A stretch of DNA of 64,000 nucleotides from assembly GCA_035079385.1 (NCBI GenBank), contig JAVHKY010000034.1, forward strand, positions 2,356,001-2,420,000, read 5' to 3'. The stretch is from Aspidiotus rigidus. Its lineage: Eukaryota > Arthropoda > Insecta > Hemiptera > Diaspididae. Both the position numbers and the translations under genes were made by a program. Of this stretch, positions 10,191-20,695 are shown piece after piece. The notes below the pieces were generated by a model, which was given only the letters and a program-made list of their open reading frames with translations, was not told where the DNA came from and did no database searches. Position 1 is the stretch's first letter. Every line of letters starts with the position of its first letter.

Positions 10191-13155
10191 CCATTTTTCA
10201 AAACATCAATTAGGTTTTCAGGAAGATCGTCATGTTCATTTTTTTCAGCGTCCATTTCTGTTGCTGTCTTGGGCCCCAGCTTCTTTGTTCAGCATTTAGG
10301 TCACCACCTGCATCCATCTCTGGCCTGGATACTTGAAGAAATCGTTGTGTCAAAAATCTGCAATTTTCGACTTCAACTTTTATCGCTGCGGCAATAGACG
10401 ACTGATAAACAAATAACGAAATCCAGAGCAATAACCCATTTTCAATACGTGCCTTCAAACTCTCTCATTAATCCTTTTTCGCTGCCTACGAATTTCGGTT
10501 ACGGGGTACGTATTTTAACGATAACAAACATTTGCGATACGATGTCGGATCAGCAGACGCCGACTCAGCAATTCCTGATGGTTCCAATCGATGTAAGTAT
10601 GTACTTATTCTTAGACAATTTGACTCTTCTTATTATTCTGGTTCGACCCGTTAAGGACTTGTATACGATCCACAACCTTAATCTTCTTTTATTTCTAATC
10701 GACTTACTCTCGTTCGCGAGACTGACGGATAGATGTTTTATTCTCTGTCCGTTAGATTCCCGATGGTCCGTCGATGACAACCATGGTACACATTCAGACA
10801 CGTTTCGAACTTATATTTATTCGATTTATTCTCTTAATCAAATAAATTTGTACGTCTCGATATTTCCTCAGATTGAGTTCCCACTCTAGCTATTCCCCCC
10901 TTTCGCATTTCCCACACGATGTATTCTGACGATTTTATGGGGTGTTTAGGCGGACTGTAGACTGCAGCGACCGTAAGGTTGTACTAGCATGTGTCTAAAT
11001 TACTACACCGGCTTCTTGAAGACCCGATCCATACATTCCGAGTTACAATATGCCCACATTAGATTATAATACGACCAATCTAGACACTAATCGATTTTTA
11101 GATAGAAGTCACTAATTTTACAGTGAATGGTGCTGAACAAGCTGACAGGGCCAAATCATTTGAATCGGTCTTCTATCATGGTCAAAGGTCCTCTTGGATC
11201 AGCTGGTTATTTGAAGAGCACCCAAACACGTGACTATTTCAAACGTACTTTCACCTCAGAGATACTCCTCCAAGATGCCTTACGCTAAAGCAGAAGAATT
11301 CAAGTGGGTGCAAGGAAATGAATTATCGCAGCCTCGCGCGAACGTCGTTCTCCATTCGCGTTTCAGAGATTCGATGGTATCTCTGGGGTCGTGAGAATAT
11401 GGTGATTTATCTGCCCTTATTCGTATGTGTGAAGCGTCGCAGAAATAAGCCATTAAGCGAACGAAAAAAGAAGCTCGTTGAAACTTCTGGAACCTCCAAA
11501 TCAGTCAACATAATAGGTACTCGGTGATCAACAACAATAACATATTACGGTCGTTTGTTGAAAAGAGTAACTTATTCTGTCTCAACTAGATGTATAGTAT
11601 ATTGTGTAGTCCGCAGTTTAAAAAATTAAAAGACAGAAAAACGAAAAGGTAAACTCTTCTCTTTTTTTGTGGTAACGTATCAACTTTAAATTTATGCGGC
11701 AGCACACCTTCGTTGTTCTCTATTTCGGACAGAAATATTTGAAAATTAAAATTTATTCACGTATAAAATTATACATATACGCGTAGGAGAAGTATAACTA
11801 TTCCTATTGATTATTAGTAAGAAAAACCACTTCTTCGGCTCACGCTCGTCTGTATATTATCGCTGGAGACAAAAAATAATGGTAAATTAAACCATTTTTT
11901 GTACGTACACATTGATGAAAGGAGAGAAAATTTATTCAAACGTAAACAGGTTAAAAAACGATACGACTGTTGTAGACCTAATGTCCGTACACTTCACTTC
12001 TTTCAAGTGTCCATCAATATCGGGTAAGTATTAAATACTACGCCACGGTCGGGTCTTTAGCCCTTGTTAATGGATCGTGTCAACGATGCACGATAGAGAG
12101 TGATCCGGCGTCGTCCGTCGTCTTCAACTCCGGCCTCACTTCATTCGAGAGTACGGTACGAGAATATAATTAACGTTCATCGTCGCCCCGATCCCGCATC
12201 AGCCAGAGGAAAGTCATCTTCGAAGATAACTTACTTCTTCCTCTTCTCCCAAATGACTTCAATTTTACCTGATACGAATGAATAAACTCGAAGTAGAATC
12301 AACAACGACACGTAGCGTACGATCGTAGCATTTGGAAAGAGCGCAAAGCGAAGCAAAACTCCTTAAAGGCGCGTAGTATTTTTCATGTTTTTTATTCTCG
12401 CAGAAGGAAGGGAAAAAATTACATTATCTATACGGTAATAAGGCACCGCTGTAGCGTTTATTTATTCTCTATCCGAGGAATTCCGAAGACGAAATAATAT
12501 ATAAGAATAAAAAAAATAGTACACGTTGTTGCTTCGAATGAAAATATGTCACTGAAATTTAAAATTAGGAATTTCCTCGATGGTACACGCGCACGAAGAA
12601 AACGAAACAAAACGCCTCGAAGAATGTTTCAGCAACTATATATCATAATAGAGCATACTTTTTTTTTGTCTTTTTCAGAGTGTATTTGCGCGTACTATAT
12701 GAGAAAGTTAGCTACGTGTACTACATTATAGTTCTACTTTGTAATTCGAAATGAACATAATAAAAGAATGTTCAGGGTTGATGTAGTACATAAATTTATT
12801 CCTTGAAGGATTTGAAATTCGACTGAAAAATAATCAGACAGAACATCTCTTACATTCGATAAAAAAATCCACTCCCTTACTTCTACACAATACCCAATCA
12901 TTTGCATAGAAAGTATTGACGAAGCTTTGGCTCGATACTACTCGTTCTTAGTACTTGGGGCATTTCACATCAGAGACCGAAGTATCCATTTCTACCCTTG
13001 CTGCCGAGTAATTTATTGCATTCTCAAAATGTCTTTCTTTCCCAATCAACAACCAGTACGAGGATATTCTGTCGATAAGCTCTCCTATAAACCTCTGATC
13101 GCTAAAATTTCCATGATCTCGAGACAGAGAAGTTCATCTCTCAATACATCCTGAG
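10191..13155. other. no recognisable gene; one candidate first exon
   Basis: Mixed-composition DNA. At 10,542-10,592 an ATG-led 17-codon frame (MSDQQTPTQQFLMVPID) ends directly at a strong GTAAGT donor and could be a first coding exon of a host gene, but no matching second exon was found. Nothing else was recognised. Confidence 0.4.
10542..10592 (+). CDS. possible first coding exon, unknown protein
   Basis: MSDQQTPTQQFLMVPID followed immediately by GTAAGTATG. The frame is Gln-rich and begins in a better-than-random context. This is only a pattern call; it could be chance. Confidence 0.2.
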
Positions 13156-13309
13156 TCGAAGAAAAGCTCCACAATACTTGAAAAAGTAAACTGGAGGGTA
13201 ATTTGCAAGAACCGAAGAAAATAAAAATAAAGGAAGCTGCGAGCGCGCTTTCGGTTAAACAATCATTCTCCAGCATAGATAAAAAGCGACTCGACGAGAT
13301 GGGAAAAGA
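13156..13309 (-). mobile_element. PLE B inverted terminal piece at the 5' side
   Basis: Reverse complement of 20,538-20,695, the 3' end of the same element more than 7 kb away, with several substitutions. It joins directly to sense PLE sequence at 13,310. This repeats the inverted-terminus architecture of copy A. Confidence 0.8.
13238..13275 (-). ncRNA. hammerhead-like motif, PLE B 5' inverted piece
   Basis: Helix I TGC/GCA, core TGGAGAA, helix II ATT/AAC-type with closing CC, GAA, helix III AGCGCGCT, then C. Its partner at 20,572-20,609 has CGC/GCG in helix I, a compensatory base-pair change. Confidence 0.5.
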
Positions 13310-14134
13310 TCTTTACCAGTGTAGGGCCATTGAAAATACTGACTTCAATTTCCCTAAGTACGTTAAACAGGTTAGGAAGGTTATTAATGGGAGTTCTGTC
13401 CTAATAAGCAAACCCTCGACTAAAAAATGCCTGCTTGAACCGAATCCGGTGCCCACCTCCTCTATGGCCTGCCTAAGATACACAAAAAGGATACTCCGAT
13501 GCGTCCTGTTGTGTCTTATGTCTCCTCCCTTGCTTAATCTCTCGCTAAATACTTGGATAGATGGTTTAAATCTAACATTGAGTACGAGTCTACTTACTCG
13601 ATTAAAAATTCTGTTTCCGTAGCCGATAAACTTAAAGACCATTTACTTCCTCCGGGTACCACTCTATGCTCTTTTGACGTTGTCGGCCTGTTCCCCAACA
13701 TACCGAGAACTGTCGCCATGCAACATATGGGTGACCTCCTCGTTCGTTTTATTATTCCTCATGAAGAGTTGCAAGAATTCTTCAATTTACTTAATGTACG
13801 TTGGTCCCCCAATTTTTGCAAGTTTACGAGTTCCCAGAGGATGTTGGCATTCCTATCGGATCCCCTTTGAGTTCTCTTGTATCGGAGATCTTCATGTCCA
13901 AATTTGAGGCTGACCTCTTCACTTCAGGCCAAGTATTCCTGGATTACGTCCATTATTGATACAGGTATGTAGATGACGTTCTACGTGCGTGGACCGGTCC
14001 CCAAGATCTCCTTGGTGAGTTTCTTAAGTATCTTAACGCTCAATATCCCTCCATCAAATTTACCCTAGAGGCAGGAGGTTCAAATATTAACTTCTTGGAT
14101 CTCACCATCTCAGTTGGCGATGGAGTCCACGAAA
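13310..14134 (+). pseudogene. PLE B reverse transcriptase part (interrupted)
   Basis: Decayed sense PLE. Reads QCRAIENTDFNFPKYVKQVR, the frame-shifted proline-rich RT2 region, IEYESTYSIKNSVSVADKLK, then CSFDVVGLFPNIPRTV (motif A, with the catalytic Asp in SFDVV). After a frameshift come IGSPLSSL-like motif B, and around 13,950-14,000 HY*YRYVDDVLRAWTG: the catalytic YVDD is intact but the preceding Trp is now a TGA stop. Ends in FLDLTISVGDGVHE, where a mitochondrial DNA insertion breaks it. The element resumes at 18,419. Normally the RT copies the element RNA. Confidence 0.85.
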
Positions 14135-14700
14135 TAGGTAAAGGAGCAATTATTGCTTTTGTTAATCATAAATTTAAAGGAAATTGAGATCTTTTTATAA
14201 AAAAACAAAATATAAATAAATAATTAATATTAAAATTTATTATTAAGTTATTTTTAGAATAAACATAATAATAAAAAATCATTATTAAAATTAAAATATC
14301 TCCTAATCGATTAAATAGTATAACTGAAATACTTAATTTTATAACAATATAATTATTATCATGAATAATTAATAAAAAAGATATTAAACCTAATAAATCT
14401 CATCAAAAAATTATTATTATTAAATTTAATCTAGAAATTAATATAGTTATAATGAAAACAAATATTATAATTAAATATGAATAATTACTATTATTTAAAT
14501 AAATATAATTATAATAAATAATCAAAACTCTAATTATTAGTACTATAATTAAAAACAATAAATTAAATTTATCAAAATAAAATATTCTATTAATATATAT
14601 ATAATTAAATATAAATAAATTTAAATTAATAATTAATTTAATTTTAATAATTAGAACTATTATAACAAAAAAAAATATTAATCAAATTTTAATTAATTTA
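14135..14700 (-). pseudogene. mitochondrial ND5 fragment in the nucleus (NUMT)
   Basis: The minus strand, read with the invertebrate mitochondrial code (TGA=Trp, ATA=Met, AGA=Ser), gives LMMMIFWWDLLGLMSFLLII, then SVMLFNRLGDILILMMIF, and at the left edge KSSQFPLNLWLTKAMIAPLP. These match conserved ND5 (NADH dehydrogenase subunit 5) blocks in the right order (GWDGLGLVS, NRIGDV, KSAQIPFSSWLPAAMAAPTP). The open frame is long under that code. Under the nuclear code it is full of stops. It directly abuts PLE B sequence at 14,134. Confidence 0.85.
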
Positions 14701-14754
14701 AATAATGATTTTGTACATCATTCAATAATTATTAATTATAAAAATTAATTTATC

Positions 14755-15060
14755 AATTATATTATTTATTATTATAATAAATTTTTCCAATTTAATAATT
14801 ATTTCTATAAGAATAATAATTATTTTAATAACATTATTAATAATTTTTTTTATTTAAAAACTCAATTATTTTAATAATAATTTTATCAATTCAAATTTCA
14901 AGAATAATTTTCAATATTACAATTTTAATAATAAATTATTCATTTTATATTAATATAAAAAAATTAAATATTTATTCACTAGAAATAATAATTCTTATAA
15001 ATATAATATTTAAATTTAAATATAAAAGAATTAATTATATAATTTTTTTTTAAAAAAATT
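14755..15060 (+). pseudogene. probable mitochondrial ND6 fragment (NUMT)
   Basis: Reads NLMIISMSMMIILMTLLMIF then, after a frameshift, LMMILSIQISSMIF and MMNYSFYIN, resembling the hydrophobic start of insect ND6 and its NYWFSYI block. Position between ND5 (minus) and cytb (plus) fits mitochondrial strand logic. Similarity is weak and low-complexity. Confidence 0.5.
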
Positions 15061-15106
15061 TCTCCAAAAATATTTTTTGAAAAATTTATTATTATATTAA
15101 TTTTAC

Positions 15107-15111
<5 letters not shown>

Positions 15112-15174
<63 letters not shown>
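15112..15174. repeat. (TA)n microsatellite
   Basis: About 30 uninterrupted TA units between the ND6-like and cytb-like pieces of the mitochondrial insertion. Confidence 0.95.
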
Positions 15175-15183
<9 letters not shown>

Positions 15184-15215
15184 TTTTAATTCAAAAATTA
15201 AATTTAAAAAATTTT

Positions 15216-15294
15216 ATGAAAATATTTTTAATTAAAACATCCACAAATTTAAACATTTTTATGAAATATTGGATCATTAATTATATTAATTATA
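15216..15294 (+). pseudogene. mitochondrial cytb N-terminal fragment (NUMT)
   Basis: Starts ATGAAAATATTT and reads MKMFLIKTSTNLNIF, then after a one-base shift WNIGSLMIM, corresponding to the LPTPSNINxxWNFGSLLG block near the start of cytochrome b. Broken off at 15,294, where a Helitron begins; the gene resumes at 17,596. Confidence 0.65.
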
Positions 15295-16361
15295 CTAGAG
15301 TTTTCAACAAATATATAATATTAAATCGATACAATGATATAATAAAAGTTATCTCGGGGTGTTTGTTTCATGTCGGATAAGTAAAATTGAATACAATTTG
15401 AAAATGGATTGGTATTTGGTAGATATTTGAAAACTTGTTTCACTCAATCCATCGTGAATAAAGTTCACCATGGAAGAGAAGAATTAAAAAGAGTGCTCTC
15501 CAATCATACAAATATTATCATATTATTACTTTACCCGGAACATCTGTATTTCTTACTACTCCTCGCTTTCGATGAACAATGTGTACGTATATGAGTGTTA
15601 CGGGACGCTCTGTAGCTGGAGCACACTTAGAAAGCTCAGTCTCGAGTTGGTGGAAATTTCTTTCGACGTCCATGCGGAATTATCACCATTCGACAGTTCG
15701 ATAGTGTTGTTTAGGTTTCTCGTGTACCTACCTCGAAAATCGAAATCCCTTCATTTTTTTATTATTACCATTTTTTTTTTGTTTTTCAGAAATCATGTGA
15801 AGACAAATAAATTACTAATTCAGGCGGTTCGGTCCGTAGAATCAAACATCTAGATAGAAATAAATTGTGGCCGAGAAACTTATCAGCAACAAATATAGCA
15901 GAAGAGACCGATGGGAGAAAATTATGCGCAGTACAGAGCCTGAGTTCACCAGCAATCCTAGTGTCATCTTATTTCGCAGAATCATTGAGGATCTCCATCT
16001 ACCCATTTTGTTATTTTTAGATGTACGGTTATCGACTTGTATGGGGAATTTTCAGATACCGTAGTGCGGCTCATAATGTCCACTTGCCTAAAAATGTAAT
16101 TGCAGATAATATCACGGCAACGTTGAACCATCTACGAGTAATACCAGATTCCGATAAGGTGAAAACCAACTGAAACCTATAATTTTGTCGAACATTACAC
16201 CATTTCTAACGAACAGTTCTCAATGGAACTCACGTCAGTCTGGATCCAGGTATTACTCGAGATGGAACCAGGGATTTTTGAGACCATAATAATCTATGAA
16301 TGTTTTAATTACACCATTAAGTATATTTCGTCATAATGTGAATATTCGTTTTATTTCATTA
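15295..16361. other. DNA segment transduced by the Helitron
   Basis: Composition is nuclear-like, unlike the AT-rich mitochondrial flanks. It has an acceptor-like TTATTTTTAG at about 16,020, then about 44 open codons starting MYGYRLVWGIFRYRS, then a donor-like AAG|GTGAAA, so it may contain a captured exon. No family recognised. Its origin elsewhere in the genome is the key test of the capture idea. Confidence 0.45.
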
Positions 16362-17595
16362 CTAGCGGTTTGCGGCGCGCCTGACCGCTAGCTGTGTGTT
16401 GAGTAGATATCTGTGTTTTATAGGTATCTGTATCTTGTAGGTATGTATGTTTTGTAGGTATCTTGGCGGAATTCGGATGAATTTTTTGCTACATTTTTCA
16501 AAAATTTAATACTGTTAAGCCTACTTCATTTTCACCGAGAATGATAACATACATAGAGTAAAGAAAAAGAGAAGGTTGAAAAAATTAAAAATGCGCATAA
16601 GATGTAAGATGAACCATTTCCCTCACATTTTCATTTTCCAGACTTGGGACTGGCAGAATTCAACATACACAATCTGTATTCTGGTATGTTTATAAATGGT
16701 TAGCATGCAAAGCGCGAAAAAGAGGTTAAAAGTTTCCCATAACCAAGAGATAATAAATTATTAAGAATGGATCGGAGTCGCGCAAAAATTAAAATTACCG
16801 AATTACATTATTTTTTTTTCTGTTCAAAAATAAGGAAATAGACACCAAAAACTGCGACTGTACTTATAAAATATCAAAGTTCCGAGTCGCACAAAAATAA
16901 AACCACCAAATTAAATTTTTTACACACTAATTCACTTGAGAGCTGACTTAACGTGTGAAGCCTGTATCGCAGCAGAATACAGACAAATCCATTGACATTT
17001 TGCCAGTCCCTAAGAAAATACACGGACAACAGGTAAAAAAAAGGGTCATTTCCGCTAGCCCATACGCAGTGCGCACCGTGTCTAGACATTGGTTCTTGTA
17101 TGAGATACCAGATGTAAAATCCTTTATGTAGGTGTTTTGAAAACTGTGAATAAAATAACTTACTCAGTATGGAAGTACAGCGAATACTGTAGTCACAAAA
17201 TTTCCTCCTAAAAATCTGGAACCGGGCTCATTCGAAAGGAAATTACAGGGGCTACAATTTTTGTTCTCTTCAATTTTTCATAAAAATGAGTTATACTCGA
17301 GTTATCACAATAATTCAATTTTTGAAACTGCGCCACGCCACTCAACGCGCGTAGGTCTAACGTACAGCGCAAAGCAGTTTCAGTACTCGATAATGCCCGT
17401 TTTTCCTAATTTTGTCGCCCCCTACTCCACCTTCAGGGAGTCAAAACATCGAAATGTATTTAAGAACCTGACCCAGAAAAAAACGAAATTTTTCAAAAAA
17501 AATTCCAGGTTGATAGGTGAAGGCGTTCGAAAGTTATGGACGAACATACAGATATACAGATACAGACAGACAAACATTCTACTTTATATATTAGA
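16362..17595 (-). mobile_element. family-standard Helitron portion of copy 3
   Basis: Collinear with copies at 7,989 and 8,941, including the shared open frame (here 16,874-17,089, ending SELVCKKFNLVVLFLCDSEL) and the same end palindrome. About 230 extra bases near 16,510-16,790 are not in copy 1. Confidence 0.8.
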
Positions 17596-18415
17596 TTATT
17601 CAAGTTTTCATTGGATTTTTTATTTCAATAAATTATTTTTCATATTCAATTGATACATTTATTAATTCATGTATAATTTTTTATAATCTAAATTATGGAT
17701 GAATATTTTGATTTTTCCATTAATAATTTTTATTCTAATTTTCTTACATATATTACTAAGATTAATTTATAAAAATTTTATAAATATTAAAATATGATGA
17801 TATTCTGGATTATTGATAATAATTTCTTTTCTAGGATATTCTCTTGTTTGAAGACAAATATCTTATTGAGCAAGAATAGTAATTACTAATTTTATTGCCG
17901 TAATTCCATTAATTGGTAATAAATTAATATATATATATAATTTGAGGTAATCGATTAATAAATCATCGAATCCTTTAAATTTAAATAATAATTTAGATCA
18001 AATTAATTTGAATCCCTTATTTATTTTTAAAGACATAATAATTTTATCATTTTTTTTTATATTTTTCTAATAATTATTATAATTATACCATTAAAAATAA
18101 ATAATCCAGATAATTTTAATCAAATAATAATATTTAAAACTCCCAATCATATTGAACCAGAATGATATTTTTTATTTTTTTATTCAATTTTACGTTCAAT
18201 TAATAATAAATTGTTAGGTTTATTAATAACATTTAAATCAATTATCATTTTATTTTTTTTTACCAAACTTAAATAAATAAAAAATTTTTAATAATAAATT
18301 TATTTTAATTGGAAAACTTTTTATTTATATTTTAACTTATTTTAATTTCTTTTATTGGATCTAAACCATCTAAAAAACCTTATATTATAATTGTAAATAA
18401 ATTAATAATTTTCAA
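17596..18415 (+). pseudogene. mitochondrial cytb fragment (NUMT), internally deleted
   Basis: With the mitochondrial code the plus strand reads IQVFIGFFISINYFS, NLNYGWMFWFFH, then FLGYSLVWRQMSYWA, VITNFIAVIPLIGNKL, then jumps to SSNPLNLNNNLDQINLNPLF, then HIEPEWYFLFFYSILRS. These are conserved cytochrome b blocks (Qo-site region, PEWY motif) in order, but the roughly 50 residues that normally separate the IPYLG and GSxNPLG blocks are missing. Several frameshifts and stops follow. The piece ends at PLE B sequence at about 18,418. Confidence 0.9.
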
Positions 18416-18418
18416 TAT

Positions 18419-19162
18419 GTAGAAAAGATACTTTGACCGACATTGTCGTCCACGGCTCGTCATTCTGCCCTGTTTCTCACAAGTTTGCGGCATTTAATAG
18501 CTTTATTCATCGGCTAACCCGCATCCCGCTGAACCAGGCAGCTTTCCAAAAAGAACTCAATATTATAAAATACTTGGCTAGAGTGAAAAAGGTCAACGTG
18601 GACATTGACCTTATGGTCCGGAGGAAGATCACGTGGAATTGCCTTGATTCAACTACCTCCCTTCCCCGCGACTCTTCTGTCGATAGTAGGACCTGTTTCA
18701 TTAAACTCCCCTTCTTGGGTAAATTTTCTTCGAAATTGAGTCGCGTCCTCCGCCCCTTTGGTTTCTGTCCGGTGTTTTATAATCCCACTACGGTAAAAGG
18801 GCTACTATTCAGGTCAAAGACCCTATCCCGCCCCTTGAAAAGAGCGGAGTTTATAGCATAGCTTGCAGGGACTGTAATGGGATGTATGTAGGCGAGACTA
18901 GTCGTCAAATTAAAATTAGAGTGGCTGAACACCTAAAAGATTGGGAAAAAGGCATTTGGGCGAATCCGCATTTGCTGACCACCTTATAACTGGTGGTCAT
19001 GGTTTCAGGGAGGGGTCAGAAACCCTCCTCCACAGAGAGAAGGCTTACTTCAAACGCCGTGCTCTGGAAAACGTTGAAATTATTCGTCATCTTAATAGCG
19101 ATGATATAAATCTACTCAACAGGTACATTCCGGACGAGGGGTTGGTTGAGCTAGTTTACTTC
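18419..19162 (+). pseudogene. PLE B linker and GIY-YIG endonuclease part
   Basis: Continues the B polyprotein: DIVVHGSSFCPVSHKFAAFN, LARVKKVNVDIDLMVRRKIT, then a frameshift near 18,800 and the nuclease (GVYSIACRDC, GMYVGETSRQ, ADHLITGGHGF). Ends ...RYIPDEGLVELVYF, where element K is inserted. Roughly ten bases of PLE sequence are missing across the mitochondrial insertion, so the insertion came with a small deletion. Confidence 0.85.
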
Positions 19163-19290
19163 AGTAGGTGTAAATGTGAGGTACTGGGACGTGATGAAAG
19201 TTTGACAGGTCAAGGTCATTCACCTTTGCATTCAATCTCTTGACCTGTCAAACTTTCATCACGTCCCAGTACCTCACATTTACATCTACT
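19163..19290. repeat. 51-bp-arm hairpin at the left end of K
   Basis: Arms AGTAG(G/A)TGTAAATGTGAGG... through CAGGTCAAG pair with one mismatch around a loop of about 24 bases. It would form a strong cruciform, and might be a solo miniature of the same family. Confidence 0.85.
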
Positions 19291-19388
19291 CTCCGAGTAC
19301 AATTTTACGGCAACCCTGAGCTTACAAAAATTATGTCTCAAAAAAATATTCAGGAATATTGGTACAGACCATATAGGGTGTATGTGCG

Positions 19389-19859
19389 ATGGGACGCGTT
19401 GACTTAAACAAAGAAGGAGTACTTCGTTTCTTAGAAAATACGCTTAAAATTTGCACATATGTACCAAAAGAAAGACATTTTATTACATTTTGTCAATTAT
19501 CTGGGTGGATAGTACAATTTTACAGCGAAGAGAAAAATCAGGATAGTCCTTTGAACATGCGACTCTATGGAAAGCGAGATAAATACACCTGTTATCATCC
19601 TGAAATAATTTGGAATCTCATACTTAATTTATGCATAAATCTCGATGAGAAATATTTCAAGACATTCTTTGTCGTGAAAGATCTTTATTATTCACGTGAT
19701 GTAATCAACATTATTATAGCTCCTCGCTTACTCAAGTGGAAAGAAATGAAACTTCTCTTTGACTACTTATGTGGTGGAATTCCATCAATGAAAGATGCTC
19801 TAGAGAGAGCATTGAACATAAGAATGGGACGTAGATGTTATTTTTTCCAGAGTTATTAG
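19389..19859 (+). CDS. unknown 156-aa protein carried by element K
   Basis: Intact ATG-to-stop frame, rich in aromatic and charged residues: KEGVLRFLENTLKICTYVPK, LSGWIVQFYSEEKNQDSPLN, YHPEIIWNLILNLCINLDEK, LCGGIPSMKDALERALNIRM. No signal peptide, zinc finger or DDE-like motif visible; I do not recognise the family. Just upstream, another frame starts MSQKNIQEYWYRPYRVYVRW and runs into the ORF region, so the natural protein may begin there with a one-base shift in this copy. It is the only long ORF in the element, and the intact length in decayed surroundings suggests recent arrival or selection. Could be cargo, a regulator, or part of a larger transposon protein. Confidence 0.5.
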   Translation: MGRVDLNKEGVLRFLENTLKICTYVPKERHFITFCQLSGWIVQFYSEEKNQDSPLNMRLYGKRDKYTCYHPEIIWNLILNLCINLDEKYFKTFFVVKDLYYSRDVINIIIAPRLLKWKEMKLLFDYLCGGIPSMKDALERALNIRMGRRCYFFQSY

Positions 19860-20486
19860 TATAATATAAGCTAGCATTAGATATTTTTAAAACGGCCCTT
19901 TTCAGGGCCACCCCTAATTCTCTAAAATATGCAATTATTTATTCAAAGCGAATAAATAAAGGGTTGGTCTACTTGAGAGACAAGTTTCAACTTGTCGCAA
20001 ACTCCAACATAAAGGGAAAAAATAAAAAAAAAGATACATCTCCGATTATTATTTAATTAGCTCATTATTAATTAATTAATTGATGGATCATTAATTAATC
20101 AATTGATTATCATAAAAGCGTACGTACATACACAAGAGAGAAATATAAATACCAGAAAAAATATCTACTATTCATCCGCAGCCGAGCAGCCGAACGTATA
20201 GGGTTCTGGCTTCTCAAGTCAAAGGTACAAGGTTCAAAACCTAGGCTAGCAAATATATTTTATTTATTCATTTATTTATTTATTTATTTATTTTAGGCTA
20301 AGAAAAAGTAGGCGGCGCGCGCACGCCAACGAACGTCAATGATGAGCATGTGGAGCACATTTCAACATGTCAGTATAGCACGTGCATGTGCCGACTGAAC
20401 GAGATGTCGAACGCAAGGGTGAATGACCTTGACCTGTCAACTTTTGAACTTTCATCACGTCCCAGTACCTCACATTTACACCTACT

Positions 20487-20695
20487 TACTTCGCTAGTTC
20501 AATCATGATTTCTTCTCCTCCGTCGTTGTGATTGTTCTCTTTTCCCATCTCGTCGAGTCGCTTTTTATCTACGCTTGAGAATGGTTGTTTAACCGAAAGC
20601 GCGCTCGCGGCTTCCTTGATTTTTATTTATTTTCTGCGGTTCTTGCAAATTACCCTCCAGTTTACTTTTTCAAATATTGTGGAGCTTTTCTTCGA
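20487..20695 (+). mobile_element. PLE B 3' end (pseudo-LTR)
   Basis: Resumes with TACTTCGCTAGTTCAATCAT, the end of the endonuclease ORF, then untranslated sequence holding a hammerhead-like motif. It ends at 20,695, where sense sequence of PLE C starts with no gap. Bases 20,538-20,695 are duplicated in inverse at 13,156-13,309. Confidence 0.8.
20572..20609 (+). ncRNA. hammerhead-like motif, PLE B 3' end
   Basis: Helix I CGC/GCG, core TTGAGAA, helix II GGTT/AACC, GAA, self-complementary AGCGCGCT, then C. The inverted partner at 13,238-13,275 has TGC/GCA in helix I. Confidence 0.55.

Larger units (their letters stand above)
15295..17595 (-). mobile_element. Helitron copy 3 with read-through 3' capture
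   Basis: The 5' end on the minus strand is TCTAATATATAAAGT at 17,595, preceded by A. The standard family 3' end (GC-rich palindrome, CCGCTAG then T) is at 16,362. However, the host cytb sequence stops not there but at 15,294, and the minus strand there reads CTCTAG followed by T, a valid Helitron terminus. The inserted unit therefore spans 2,301 bases: a 1,234-base ordinary element plus 1,067 bases (15,295-16,361) of other DNA. This fits a transposition event that ran past the normal terminator. No Rep/helicase gene is present. Confidence 0.7.
19163..20486. mobile_element. element K: inverted-repeat DNA element with a 156-aa ORF
   Basis: 1,324 bases bounded by inverted repeats of about 72 bases beginning AGTAGGTGTAAATGTGAGG and flanked by the 6-bp direct repeat TACTTC (19,157-19,162; 20,487-20,492). 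Removal restores continuous PLE B sequence. The left end carries an additional inverted copy of the terminus (to 19,290), so the element has three copies of its end. Inside are a 156-codon ORF, a (TTTA)n tract (20,262-20,297) and, before that, a tRNA-like stretch with a B-box-like GGTTCAAAACC. A 6-bp duplication with AG termini is reminiscent of Polintons, but no Polinton gene is present. Superfamily unknown. Confidence 0.7.

Noticed and set aside
20167..20260. tRNA-like stretch with a B-box-like GGTTCAAAACC
   Set aside because: No clover-leaf could be folded with paired acceptor ends; at most a tRNA-derived SINE scrap inside element K.
19163..20486. Polinton/Maverick assignment for element K
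   Set aside because: A 6-bp duplication and AG terminus fit, but the size is far too small and no integrase or DNA polymerase B is present.
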